From Chromera velia (Eukaryota; Sar; Chromeraceae), in contig JAHBMJ010003506.1 in NCBI GenBank assembly GCA_018398765.1, positions 43,355-90,233 of the forward strand: a DNA stretch of 46,879 nt. The letters are read 5' to 3'. The notes below the pieces were generated by a model that did not search any database, was not told the DNA's origin, and saw nothing but the letters and a program-made list of their open reading frames with translations. Below are positions 21,638 through 32,938 of this stretch, in pieces. How positions within the stretch are numbered: the stretch's first letter is position 1; each line of letters starts with the position of its first letter. The translations under genes were made by a program, and so were the position numbers.

Positions 21638-22582
21638 CTACATTAAGGCACAGCCCCTTCCAGTGCCCCCTGATCCCTTGTCGTCCTTGGCAACGATGGC
21701 ATATCCTGCAGCACTACTTCCTGCTGCAGCACTGACGAAACGGTCTTCATTTCCAGCCTTCTCATTTGCAAGGGCAAATTGTGCCATCAGCTTCCTCACC
21801 TGCTTGATACCGACTGGAGGTTCAATATCACGACTTGCATAGGGACCGTAGTCTCTCGACCCGTAGGAGTTATCGTACGTGTCCCGGTACGCATAAGGGG
21901 TCGGCGGTGAGGTCAGGTCAATTTCGACGAACACCGTGACTGCGCGGCCTTCGTGACGAGTGCTAAGGTCAGCAGCCAACTCACGGCCTTCTTCCGCACA
22001 GACGCGCTCCTTTTCCGGGCTCGGGGGTGGACAATTTGCGGAATGCAGCAAGTGTTGCAGTGGTTGACGCTGTTTTACCGCTGCTAGAATGCAGAGAAAA
22101 GGAGGGACATTCGCCATCCGTTCTCCCACTTTCACTGGCGACCCTATCTTGTACCTCCCGTATTTCTCCTGATGTAAAACGTCCTCCTTCCGTACGAGCA
22201 ACCTTGCCTGGAAAGCCATTTCCAGGATTTCATTTTGGGCATCCTCAAAGGAGTTCCGGTAGTCCGGGTCGTAGCAGATGACCAATGCGGGGGAGTCCTT
22301 GGACAGCCTGCAGTGGTGACGGTAGTCTGTGTCCTTGCGCTGCCCAAACCTGCCTCTCCACCTGCCACCTGTGTCAGCAAAGGTGAAGTCTATCGAGTCG
22401 GCATCACCATCACTCTTCGGGCGACTTACCACGTTTCCTTCGGTGTCGAAGGTTGCGAAACCAGCAGGGACGTAGGAGAGTGTCGTTGGATGGCGGTCTA
22501 TCTTCCCATCGTTGCTGCAGAGAAAGTCCACCACTTGGACCAGATCCACTTCATAGGAACCGAAGACAAACGAGTGCACCAT
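21638..22582 (-). CDS. Unknown protein with C-terminal CaaX-type CALM, 314 aa
   Basis: Single-exon frame; the first ATG is at 22582 (an upstream GTG is not needed). No signal peptide or membrane span is visible, so the protein is probably cytosolic. The last four residues, CALM, fit a prenylation (CaaX) box, and Met at the end favours farnesylation, so membrane anchoring is plausible. The preceding 20 residues are Gly/Ser/Asp-rich, as in a flexible linker. Residues around 225-250 are Tyr-rich (YAYRDTYDNSYGSRDYGPYA). An internal KYGRYKIGSPVKVGERMA block and RHHCRLSKDSPALVICYDPD give no family match that I know. A short missing 5' exon cannot be excluded. Intact, with no internal stops. Confidence 0.78.
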   Translation of the reverse strand: MVHSFVFGSYEVDLVQVVDFLCSNDGKIDRHPTTLSYVPAGFATFDTEGNVVSRPKSDGDADSIDFTFADTGGRWRGRFGQRKDTDYRHHCRLSKDSPALVICYDPDYRNSFEDAQNEILEMAFQARLLVRKEDVLHQEKYGRYKIGSPVKVGERMANVPPFLCILAAVKQRQPLQHLLHSANCPPPSPEKERVCAEEGRELAADLSTRHEGRAVTVFVEIDLTSPPTPYAYRDTYDNSYGSRDYGPYASRDIEPPVGIKQVRKLMAQFALANEKAGNEDRFVSAAAGSSAAGYAIVAKDDKGSGGTGRGCALM

Positions 22583-24986
22583 CTTCACTGTCAAACCAAA
22601 GAGCGTCACAAGCCCGGTAGTGGGCCGAAGCTCGATCGATCGGGTTGGGACGAGATCTCACAGTGACTGGTATAATTGTCTGGCATGCAAGTTTTTGTGG
22701 AACCTACGTTCACCGTCTCCTGTGTCGATCCTCCCGTACACAGCGTACGTCGCTTTCTTAGCTTCCTTTACACTTTGCTCACTCTGGCCCTCTACAAAAA
22801 GGCCAAGTGGTGCGTGTTTCACTTGCAGGCAGTGCCAGACGCCTGGTCAGTCTGAGAAATGTCCGCCAGAATATAAAGAGAGAGTGGATTTGCCTGAGCG
22901 AGACATATCTCGCGAGACGCAGCAACTGCATGCATGCATGGGGTAGACGGACGGTAGACGGCCGGCCGGACGGCGGACGCGCGGGCGCGCGGCGGCGCGG
23001 CCAGCCGCTCGGCACCTTTGGCCCGCCAGAAAGATATAAAGGGCCGACCAGTGGAGTTGGGACCGCGCGTGCATGGATATCGTGCTAAATCATGCTGAAT
23101 TAATCTCGCAATGATTAAAAATCTGACTAAATCTGATGTATGCAAATGCACTGGCGCCCTGAAATAGGGGTCAGAAATAAAGTAAGGGGGGCACTTAAAT
23201 ATACAAAAAAACAATGTGTAGTAATTTGTAGAACGGCTGGTAACAGCTGACGTGAACATTAATTTCACTTTCCAAACTATTTGGCGTAGTATTCGCACAG
23301 AATGCGTCAGATAGCGACAAATATCCAGGACCGTCTGTCATGTTGGTAGTAGAATGGGAAATCAGTCGTCTGACCGAGTCGGAACATAATTTGAAGACCC
23401 AATTCTTATTCTAAGGAATTTTAAGAAATTCTAAGTTTAAAATTGCTTTAAAAATAATATTCAAAGTAATTTAAAAGTTAAAACAATTATTAAAAAAATA
23501 AATTTAAATAAGTATAGATGTTGGTCATTGTTGTATATTTAAGCTAATTTAAGCAAGTACCAAAAAATGTAGTATACTTACTTACTTAATTGTGGTTAAG
23601 AATAGAGTCTCTGAAACCAGAGACAAATGGCAACCCATGCATGCAGTTGTAAATAAAAGGAGCAAACCGCCGCAGCTTAGCCTGCTTCCGCATGAATATG
23701 AACAACCACAATATATTAATACAATATTAATATAGTATATTAATATAACTGCATGTTTATTCATAGATCAAATTATGTATGAAAAGCAAACAAGAGGCTG
23801 GCCTATATCGAAATAAGATGAATGCTAGGATGAATGCAAATACACCGGTTCTATGAGAGAGGTCTGACAGTGCTACGGTTTTTATGCGGAGATGTACTGT
23901 ACATGTACATGTAGGTTAAAATAGTAGTTCGATCGAAAGCAGAATACCTGATCTCATTTTCCAACGTTCCCCTTTCATGGCTGAGCGCAGACCAATAGGT
24001 GTGCCTACCAGTCTATCTAGATCGATCTTCCAGTTGCTTGTCTTCTAATAAGGAGAGTGCGTGCACACGGTGCGTCAAATGGGTGGGACAGACGAGGGAG
24101 GTACGGAGAGACCGGAGAAAGTGAGAGAGCACTCAGACAAAAAGCTTGACAAACAATTGCGAGAGAACACACAAAAAAGCAGACGATAGAAGTACATGAG
24201 AAGACCATCACTGCTTCTCACCCTTTTCTTTTCCTGCGCTTCTCTTTCTATCTTTCCTGACAGCTGCTTCATCTCTTCAAAACTGCTCCAACTCTGCATA
24301 TTTATTTGGCTGCGTGAAATACGCATCAAACTGCCTCCATTACGCGCGAGAGGGAAACCGCCGCATGCAGCTGCCTAAGGTGGGGAGGGAGAAGAGGACG
24401 ACAGGAAAGGGCTGGAGGAAGAAGTGCCCCTCTCTCTTTCGAGCTCTCCCGTACTCTCCACTTCTCGGGGAAAGGCCCGCACGAGCGTGAAGGAGTGACG
24501 GAGAGGGGGTTCCGAGTCCATCGGTGCATCTCCATAAAAGGAGAAAGTCAGGTGGGTCGCGTTGTGAGCTTCCAAGACAGAAAACCCCCACTGCACGCAC
24601 GCACACATGCAAACAAGGCTCCACCCACTTTACACAGCTAGGGCCCAAACAAAGTACCGCGGCCCCCCTCACTGTCAGAGGTCTAGTTTGCACTATGCAT
24701 CAGACGGCCCACGTGACAAAATAGTCACCTCTAATGCAAGGGAAGCAGTGAGGCAGGCAGGCAGAGAGGGGGCAGTAAGATGCAAAGACAAGACAGGCAC
24801 ACTGTGGCGGCAGCGCAGCGTAAGTTAGTGACCGGGTGCCCCAGCAGGGAGAGAAGAAGACTTGGTGCAAAACTAAGGAGAGAGAAAAGTTTCCAAAACG
24901 TTTCATGAAGCTGCTGAAGGACGAAGAGTCCACACAGGGCGAGCAGGGGGTCATCCCAACCTTCATTTGTGAAGAAGATGTATGGT
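22583..24986. other. Gene-free region: CaaX-gene promoter, AT-rich stretch and 3' flank of the phosphatase gene
   Basis: TGCATGCATGCATGG lies at 22926-22940, about 350 bp upstream of the CaaX-gene start, followed by a CG-rich block (22960-23010). The region 23400-23600 is very AT-rich, and 23700-23750 has an inverted TATTAAT-rich tract. At 23897-23913 there is a GTACATGTAC palindrome. I see no supported coding sequence. Confidence 0.5.
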
Positions 24987-25946
24987 TTACACAGTCAAGT
25001 TGATGTGCATTTCTTTCAGCCAACATGCACGCACACACCCATTAATTCTCTCCTCCATCCACCCACCACACAGGCGAGAGAGACGGACCTCATGTTGCTG
25101 AAAGACGTTGTAGGAAGGCTTCAGAGGAGGAAAGCGAGAGAGTGACTGTCCTCCGTTCCCAACCACTAGGTGGACAGGCGCGTCGTACCCGTCAGGCCTC
25201 CTGTTGGCCTCCCCCACGCACTTCCCCTTCTCCATGGGGCAGCTCTGTTCTGCGTAGTGAATGTGGCCGTAGATGGAAAGGTCGACTCGGTGTTTGATCA
25301 ACAGAGGTTCCATCTGAACTAGGTTCTTTTCCGACCCCCAACTATCCCACATCTGTCTGTGTCCTAGAACTACGACCCAAGGGGTCTCTGTCCTGTTCAC
25401 TCCACCCAGGTCTCCATCAAGCCAGGCGTACATGTCTGAATCCTTGCCGCAGGGCATTTCCGTGTTGGTCATTGTGAAGTGCACGCTGCCGACATCGACA
25501 GACCACCAGCCTTCCCTCCGGTTGCCGTCTCTTTCAGTGGTCGGCATGCGAAATCGGAGGTCCGTCGCGACTCCACACTCACCTCCGGAATCCCTTCCTT
25601 TGTAGTGGGTGGGGGGGGCTCCAGGAGGCGGGAAGGCCCAGTCTTGCTCTGCATCATGCAGGAGGGGAAAGGAAAAAACATACGAGAAAAGGAAAATGAG
25701 GCACACGCGTTGCTGCACTTTCTTAGGACTTCCTGAGCTTTTTGTTGCTTGCCTTTACTTTACCCGTGGTCTGCCACTTCTGCTTTCTGTCTCACTCTCG
25801 ACCTCTTGTGAAATTCTCGCTGTAAAGGGATAAGGGCAGAATACGTCTTTCTTTCGCACTCCGTGGGGACTTGGACTTCATTTTTCGGAAAAAGCCATGC
25901 AGGTCTGCTAAGTCCTCTCTCCCTCCCCTCCCCTCCTTTTGCCTAC

Positions 25947-25978
<32 letters not shown>

Positions 25979-25982
25979 TTTT

Positions 25983-26017
<35 letters not shown>

Positions 26018-27321
26018 GTCTGTCTGTCTGTCTGTCTGTCCGTCCGTCTGACTTTCTTCTTGCTTCTCTGTCCCTAACTGCCGGATGGATGGATAGAGAG
26101 AGAATGAATTAATCAAACCAACCCACCCACCCACCNNNNNNNNNNNACCCACCCACCCACCGTGGTTCCCCTTTCCTGTCATGTACGGCAGTCTGCTTGA
26201 GAGAGGCTCTATGGCCGTGAGGAATTTGTCCCATTCAGACTCGTACCCTGTCGCATAGGAGAGGTCGCCTGCATAGTGTTGGAAGGGAGACACACAGACA
26301 GAAAGATGGACATGAGATTGGGGGAAAGGAAAAATTGACACCAGAAAGGGGAGCCGGATCACATGAAGAGAGAAAGGAAGAAAATACAGAATGGAAGAAA
26401 GCGCACTCTCACATACAGAATTTGAGTAGCACAAACACCCATGCAGATTAAATCAATATTCGTTCAGACTGCCCACCTGCATGGATGGTCAAGTCGGCAT
26501 CGAGAGACGAAGCGAACGAGGCCATATGAGACGTTGTGTTACGGGCGTCCGGCTCTTCCCAATGGTAGTGGCTTCCATCGTTGTAGGTCTCTCCCTGCAC
26601 GAAGGTAAACAGACACAAGAATATGGACGCAGGTGAGCGGTACGGAGCAGGGAGGGGAGATAAGCGCCCAATGCATAGAAACACCAAAGCACGTTCGAGC
26701 GGAGAGGCGAGGAAAGGCAAAGAAAGAACACCAAAAAGATGGGAGCACACAGGCGCGTATAACCTCGGAGAGTGTTTTATCTGGTCGTGAGTTCGATCAC
26801 TTTCAACCCTTCTTTGCTGTGCAGTACTCTCCTGCTACTTATCTCACTCTACAAGTTAGATTTCTCCGCACGTCAATATGACATATTCGCCTTCAACTGA
26901 CCATATCAGCCACAATGATGGCCTTCACAGGCTTCTGTGCCCCCCTCTGTTTCGGCACTCTGAAGGACGTCACATCGGTCCATTGTCCTCCCTCTCCCAC
27001 AGAGTAGAAGACCTCCGTGCCCTCCTCAATTCCAGAGAGGTCCAACGAAACGGCGTGGAAGAAACCCGGATCGAAAAAACCCTGAGAAGTCGCGGGTTCC
27101 CCACAAAGATCGGAGGCAGAAATTGTCTCCACGTCCCCTTCCTTCTCAGTCGTTTCCCTGAATGAACACACACACATGCACACAAAGAGATCGTGAAAGA
27201 AAGCCGCTGTAGACAGATAGCTAGAGAGAAAAGAAAAGGGAACGAAACATCAGGGCATCTCTCTCCTCCTCCCTGTCTCTCTGCTTTCCTCACTGAACCC
27301 CAGCCCGCCAGCGACCTCTCT

Positions 27322-27359
<38 letters not shown>

Positions 27360-29976
27360 ATCTCTCTCTGCTCGCCTTGTGTGTTTAGGTGTCTGACGAA
27401 ATCACAGAGAAGAAAGCTACACAAATTCACAGAAGCGAAAGGATTCCGAACCTTACTGGCCAAATCAAACAGTCACGTTTCAACCCGAGATGTCTCTGTC
27501 TAACATGTGAAAGGAAACGATGAAGCAAGAGCCAACAAAGCACGAGAGAGAGAGCAGAACAAAAACTGGGAGATGAAGCGGAAGCAAAAAGATTCCCGCC
27601 GATCTTGCTCAAAACTCAATTGCACACCTAGATTACGAAAGCCTCACTGACCGAGCTAAAGTACGAATTCCTGATTGACTGACCGATCTAAATTGTCTTT
27701 CTCCAGCCCCCATTTCACCTTCTGCAGATCCCCATTTGCAGAGTTCCACTGCACGAGCATCTCCTCGTCTCTTCCTGTCAATGCGAGACGGATCTGTCCT
27801 GGTTCCTCTTTGTCCGTCACCTCCAGCCCCGTCCTCTTCAAGGGCACAGGGGAATCAAAACCTCCTGGGAACATGCAGAGAGAGAAGGCAGGGCACAGGG
27901 GAATCAAAACCTCCTGGGAACATGCAGAGAGAGAAGGCAGGGCACAGGGGAATCAAAACCTCCCGGGAACATGCAGAGAGAGAAAGCAGGGAAGAGGGGG
28001 GGACTGTAGTTTCCCATTTGCGATCTGATCTGGCTGATTGCGACTGTGCATTCAGAGAAGAAGAAGACGAAAAAAAACTAGGACGACAAAACCCGTCCAA
28101 TACATACTCAAGAGCTCAAGGGAGAAAGAAAAGGCGGAAGAAGAGATGAAGACACCGGAGAAGCGGGACAACAGAAAAGCAAGGTGAAAAAAGAAAAGGA
28201 AATAAACACAAAACAGCTACTCGATGAATTCTCTACAAACAACCCCCCCGATGAAGCCCTCCCTCCCTCCCTACCCGACCTGAAAGAGAAAAAAAGAACA
28301 ACGCAACACAACTACTCAATTAATCCTCTCGAATGCCCACCATGCCCTCCCTCCCTGACCTGAGAAGAGAATCACTTCCATGTCGACTCTCTGCTTTGAG
28401 TCCATTGACCATTGGAAGCTCCCTTCCTCTGAGTCAACCTCGATCCATCTGTATGCGTTTATTTTCATATTTCAATATTTCATATTACTCTTTTTCAATA
28501 TTTTGTATGAAAATAAACGGAAGCTCCCTTCCTCTGAGTCCACCCCGATCCATCTACATCATGCAGTGGTTGGCCGGGGGCAAAGAAAAGAAAGAACAAG
28601 GATCTGCTGTCTGTCTCATTCATGCAATTAACAAGAAATGGGGAGTTGGTGCAAAGAAGTGGTGTCCTATGAACACAACAAAGCAGCCCCCCTTCCCCGC
28701 CCTCCATTCTTCTGCGAGTGGAAGAAGCGTCTGCTTTCCTCAAAAGAAGCAGGGGGCATTTTGTTTGTGTCTGAAAGACTCAGATGGTTTTCAGTGCTAC
28801 GAGCCAGTCTCGATCACTCAATTGGCGCACGCACGCACCTCATGGGAGCAACTTTTGTCAGTGGTTGGTCTGCTGTGGTCTTTTTGATGGGGTCTATCTT
28901 CGAGACGTCGGCCCCTGAAGGGAAGAGTCCCGCCTGCATGCACGGGGACATGAAGAAGGAATTAAGTACATTGATGACGAACGACGTAAGGGAGGAGGTC
29001 GGAATGCGTGCATGACCGCATGAAGAAAAACTGATGGAATTGATGTGCAGGAGAAGAAAGGCAGGGAGAAGAAACAAAAGAATCGCAGACTGGGCCGTTA
29101 GAGTTCATCAGAACGTCCCGAAGCGTTGCTTTGTGGGGGGAAAATCTCTGTCTTTTCCTGGAATTGTGTGAAGGTTTGTACAATTGCTCAAATCTCTGTC
29201 TTTTCCTGGAATTGTGTGAAGGTTTGTACAATTGCTCAAACCTCTGTCTTTTCCTGGAATTGTGTGAAGGTTTGTACAATTGCTCAAATCTCTGTCTTTT
29301 CCTGGAATTGTGTGAAGGTTTTGTCTTTTCCTGGAATTGTGTGAAGGTTTGTACAATTGCTCAAATCTCTGTCTTTTCCTGGAATTGTGTGAAGCTTTGT
29401 ACAATTGCTCAAAGGATATTTTTGTCTGGATCGTTCTACGCCGTCTCCTCCATTCACTTCCCCAAAGAACTCGCATCTCGACGCTTTCAGATATACATAG
29501 ACATACGCCAAACATGCGCAAGCGATTCTTGAATGTCAATCCAGTGCAAGCAACCAAACACAAAAGAAAGACCCGCGTACCCAGCAGCCCTCCTTGAGCC
29601 ATTTGCCCATCAGAGGGTCGGGGTCGTTAGGGGACACCCACACGACTTGGTTGAGCATCCGGGGTGACGCACTTCCCCCGCACGTCTTCTCGAACTCCGG
29701 AATCTTCCACGAGTACTCAACAAAGGAATTGTCGGAAGAGGAAGAGCTCTGGCGGTCCAGGAAGGTGATCACATTGTTTTTGCCGTCTCTGTCTCCTCTC
29801 TCATGAAGCATCGCAGCATCATTTTCAGCATCCACAGGCAGAATCTTGCCCATACCTCTAGTTGTCGTGTCTGTTAACGAAGAAGAGAAGACGCAAGCAG
29901 GGACAGAAACGAGGACAAGAAAGGAGGGGAGGGAAATGACCCCTCCCCCCTTCTGGAAAGATCGGAGACGCGCCAT
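24987..29976 (-). CDS. Purple acid phosphatase (plant PAP27-like metallophosphoesterase), 8 exons, 634 aa
   Basis: Exons on the minus strand: 29976-29581, 28933-28839, 28448-28360, 27864-27684, 27157-26902, 26594-26477, 26268-26161 and 25648-24987. All junctions are GT-AG and in phase, totalling 1,905 nt including TAA. An N-terminal hydrophobic stretch (SLPSFLVLVSVPACVFS) predicts secretion. Exons 2-3 form the Fn-like domain (AGLFPSGADVSK...EVILFSG), exon 4 continues it (QIRLALTGRDEEMLVQW), and exon 5 has DLCGEPATSQGFFDPGFFH. The di-metal site is complete: Asp in VADM (about 338), GDLSY (about 379), GNHE (about 412-415, formed across an intron), VVLGHR (His511) and YGHIH (543/545), with DSGGECGV between as in PAP27. 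The family hydrolyses phosphate monoesters in extracellular or vacuolar space. The usual GDxG is ADMG here. The final part after FQQHE is poorly conserved and may hide one more intron. Confidence 0.93.
25944..26045 (+). repeat. (TTTC)n(TCTG)n microsatellite in phosphatase intron 7
   Basis: A TTTC run passes into TCTG and TCCG repeats, within the intron between exons 7 and 8. Confidence 0.9.
26119..26160. other. (ACCC)n array with an 11-N assembly gap
   Basis: ACCC repeats surround 11 undetermined bases (26136-26146) directly downstream of the exon 7 donor. The true array length is unknown, but the coding exons are not affected. Confidence 0.95.
27321..27359. repeat. (TG)n microsatellite in phosphatase intron 4
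   Basis: An uninterrupted TG run lies between exons 4 and 5. Confidence 0.92.
27841..27990 (-). repeat. 49-bp unit repeated three times across the exon 4 acceptor
   Basis: The unit includes TGCATGTTCCCAG followed by the first bases of exon 4 (GAGGTTTTGATTCCCCTGTG). Three copies lie in tandem, so three near-identical 3' splice sites exist. The one nearest the exon body keeps the frame. The middle copy also has CAG; the outermost has CGG and lacks an AG. Because 49 is not a multiple of 3, using the middle site would shift the frame. Confidence 0.92.
28412..28557 (-). repeat. Duplicated start of phosphatase exon 3
   Basis: About 38 bp (AGATGGATCGAGGTTGACTC and following) at the start of exon 3 recur at 28520-28557, about 109 bp upstream on the gene strand, also preceded by a TAG acceptor-like sequence. 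The extra copy runs into an AT-rich stretch and a stop. Confidence 0.85.
29140..29413. repeat. 48-bp tandem repeat in phosphatase intron 1, five full copies plus one short
   Basis: The unit contains TCTGTCTTTTCCTGGAATTG and GTTTGTACAATTGCTC. One internal copy is truncated to about 29 bp. Confidence 0.95.
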
Positions 29977-30265
29977 CACCGTGTTGCAACAGGACAAACG
30001 GGAAACACTCCTGGCTTCGTCTGATGAAAGTCACAATGGGAAAACAAAAGAACCAGTGCCCCCAGAGCACTGCAGGGGTAGAAACGTCTCTCACCGCCGG
30101 CGGATAAAATGCATTCTTCGGCTGTTCATCAATGCAAATGGCTTCGAATCGATTCGTCGATCTAAATGGAAGATCATGGAAGCTAGGTCCGCGCCGATCG
30201 GAAGAATGCATGACCCGCTTCGCTTTCCGGGGCCACCTGCATGGGGCGTGCCACGGCTAGCTATA

Positions 30266-30308
30266 GGGCGCCCTGCAGGATGCAGGGCCTGCAGGATGCA
30301 GGGCGCCC
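30266..30308. repeat. Perfect 12-bp inverted repeat upstream of the phosphatase gene
   Basis: GGGCGCCCTGCA at 30266-30277 is mirrored by TGCAGGGCGCCC at 30297-30308. The 19-bp loop itself contains GCAGGATGCAGGGCCTGCAG-type repeats. It lies about 290 bp upstream of the phosphatase start codon, in a region rich in TGCATG. Confidence 0.75.
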
Positions 30309-30474
30309 TACATGCACGCGCCGCCATCCTGCATGCCGTATCCTTGCAGTATACCATGCAGTTGCTAGGAGCCTGCTGTGCATCTGCTGTGCACTTGCTA
30401 AAGAGCCGTCAGAACCCAAAAAACGAAGCGAAATGGGTTCCTTAACCCCTTTGACACTCCAGTAAACTTGACGC

Positions 30475-31973
30475 GTGGCCAGACTTGAAATGTCTGCGTT
30501 GCAGGCGCGGCTTAACTTAAAGGTACCTCGCCAAAGGGTTAACCAAAATAAAGTATACTTAGAATTTTTTGTGGAAAGCGCAGACAGTCTTGAAAGAACC
30601 GTACTGCAGGCGCGGCCAGCATTAAAAAATCCATTTCAAGACAGACTGACGTGTCAGGAGGGTTGGTTCCTTCGAACACCAAAGACATCCACCAGTCCAC
30701 AAACAGACTCAAAGAAGAGAGTACTGAAAAGGAACAGAAATAGAAGCACAAAGAGCTCTACCGCTACCGCAAAGACAGAATTCAAACGACTTCAAGGTGT
30801 TGAGCAAGAAAAGGATCTGTCTCTCTATTCTTTCATAGATCAGCTCCGTATCAGGCAGGTCCATCGCAGTGTCTTAAGTCTGTGGGTAATTATGGGTACC
30901 GATTTAAGCTTTGGGAGAGCCCTCCTTATTTTTTCGAATTTGGGTTTCAAACTCAAAACAGGCCAGAAGGCTGGAAGTCATCGCCTGCCGTCTCTCCCTC
31001 GGTAAATCATGTGCTTTCTTGTTTTCAAAGGGAAGGAGAGGAGAGGGGGTTAGTACATGATTGTGACTGGATTACCTTCCTGCTTGGGAGTCCTAGTCGC
31101 CCATTTAGCCTTGTCAGCTGGTCTTCTTCGGTCACAGTCCTCTTTTCCGAATATTCAGTAACATACAATGTCATGTGTATGCTTGCGGGGGAGGGAGGGT
31201 TCAGAGCCTACGTGGCTTCCAGGTGCCACTATGGGGTAAACCACAGACGTAAACAAGTCGCGAAGCGCTACCCATTTTTCTCACCTTCTGTCCTACAACT
31301 TTTCTACCTCCATTTTTCATACTAGACTTGCGTCCTCCTCTGCAGTCTTTTTTCCAGGTGTCTCCTCCATAGAGCTACTTTGGACGAGACAGGCTGATAC
31401 CGGTTTTTCCGGCACGGTGCATGCAAAAGTGTTTTGATCCCTGTTTCTTCTACGCTTTGTCCTGAACTTTCGGTGTATAAATTACGTCTGGATCGTCAAG
31501 CTAGTGATTGAGTCCCTACATGTCCACCACCGCTGCCTACTTACAGGGTTCAGAAAGATGCTAGGCCCTCCCAGAGAGTACCTGAAAGGCGTTCTGGTGG
31601 AACTAAATCTGAAGGGCTTGGCGTTAAGCACCCTCGCTTGGTTAATTTCCCGGCATTTAAATTTTCTAAAGGTCGGGATAGAAAAGAGAGAGAAGGGGAG
31701 AAAGAAGACAAAGAGGACCACAGAAAATGTTTCACATAGCCGTAAAACAACAACTGGACCTGGAAAGAAAACTGCTTTATTGGCTTGTCTGCTTCCAAGA
31801 CATGTCCAATAAATAAATGGATTGCCTCTTCTATTCCCCCCTTCCTTAAATTCCCAAGGCTTCCTTCCTTACTTGCTTCCAGTAGTGCTTCCTTCTTTTC
31901 CTTCCCCAAGCTTCCCCTCCCTTCTTCTTTCCCTCTAGTCTGCCTGTCAGTTAGTTGTTTTTTCCATATCTAG
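30475..31973 (+). pseudogene. Decayed unclassified coding region, probably retroelement
   Basis: From about 30630 to 31973 one plus-strand frame has few stops and reads protein-like segments, for example KHKELYRYRKDRIQTT, YFFEFGFQTQNRPEGWK and HPRLVNFPAFKFSKGRDRKE. It is broken by isolated stops (31323, about 31398, about 31509, 31737 and 31743). No RT, protease, integrase or other domain is recognised. The pattern of a kept frame with point stops matches the other retroelements in the window, which is why I suspect one here. Confidence in any coding function is low. Confidence 0.3.
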
Positions 31974-32840
31974 AGTTAATCTCTCTACTTTTTCCTTTTC
32001 TTTTTTTTCTGCCTCCGTATATATAGCTGACGCTCTGCCCATCCGATCTTTCCTCCGTCTTCTCGCTATAGTTCTTCGTTTACTGTCTGCATTGCTCTTT
32101 GGCTACTTCAGGCTGCCTACATATGCATAAGCTCCTTGCTTAACTTTTTTATCTGATGATATCTGGTGGATTCTCTCTTTGATCTCTCGAAGTCAGACTT
32201 TCTTCTATCATTTTTTTGTTGTTTGGAATCGGGTTGCATGGAAGCATGGCTCAGAGTCTTTGTTCTGCAGGCTTCACATTTTTTCCGTCCAGCGTTCAGA
32301 AGTAAATTAAATTTATCCGTGTGCTTCCATTTGATAGCCTCCACTCCCTGCCCCCCTGCCTCCCACACTTCTACATCTAGCTGCTGCTTCTACATTTACG
32401 TGCAGGATGAGCAAAACATTGTTGGGAGTGTTGCATGGTAAAATCTAATACCTGAACTTGCTCTTTGATGTGAGTTAGTGAGTGAGAGCATGCAAAACAG
32501 AGACGCCAGTGCGATAGCTTTGAATTATGTTTGCAGTTGGGGCACTGCATGTAAAAAGATCAGTGTGAGAGATTCCTTTTTAACTCTATTTCTATTAGCG
32601 GTCTGACTCTTGAAGTTGCAGTGCAATTCATATCTCCGGTTCCCCCCCTCAATAGTTTCCTTCTTTTCATTCAGGTTAAACATCACATATCTAGATCGTC
32701 TGAGATTTGTCTTTTGACACTTTTGCATTTAAATTTCCCTTCTCGTTCTTGCTTTTTCGATCTGTCTCCCTGACTTCTCTCTGAGACTCTTCTCCACACG
32801 CTCTACCCACAAATACAAAAGAGATGCGCGCCTTCCGAGG
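31974..32840. other. No gene recognised
   Basis: T-rich sequence on the plus strand without supported exons on either strand. Confidence 0.5.
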
Positions 32841-32842
32841 TT

Positions 32843-32938
32843 TTGTTTTAGATGTTTGGGTTCTGTTAATAGTTTTGTTTTAGATGTTTGGGTTTTGTTG
32901 ATGGTTTTATTTTGGATGTTTGGGTTCTGTTGATGGTT
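32843..32938 (+). repeat. 32-33-bp tandem repeat, three copies
   Basis: The unit includes TTTAGATGTTTGGGTTCTGT and TGATGG. It directly abuts the 5' edge of the CSE1-like exon, with no AG acceptor between. Confidence 0.88.

Noticed and set aside
24195-24830. Multiple overlapping frames downstream of the phosphatase gene
   Set aside because: None contains a recognisable domain or splice signals linking to the phosphatase; treated as 3' flank.
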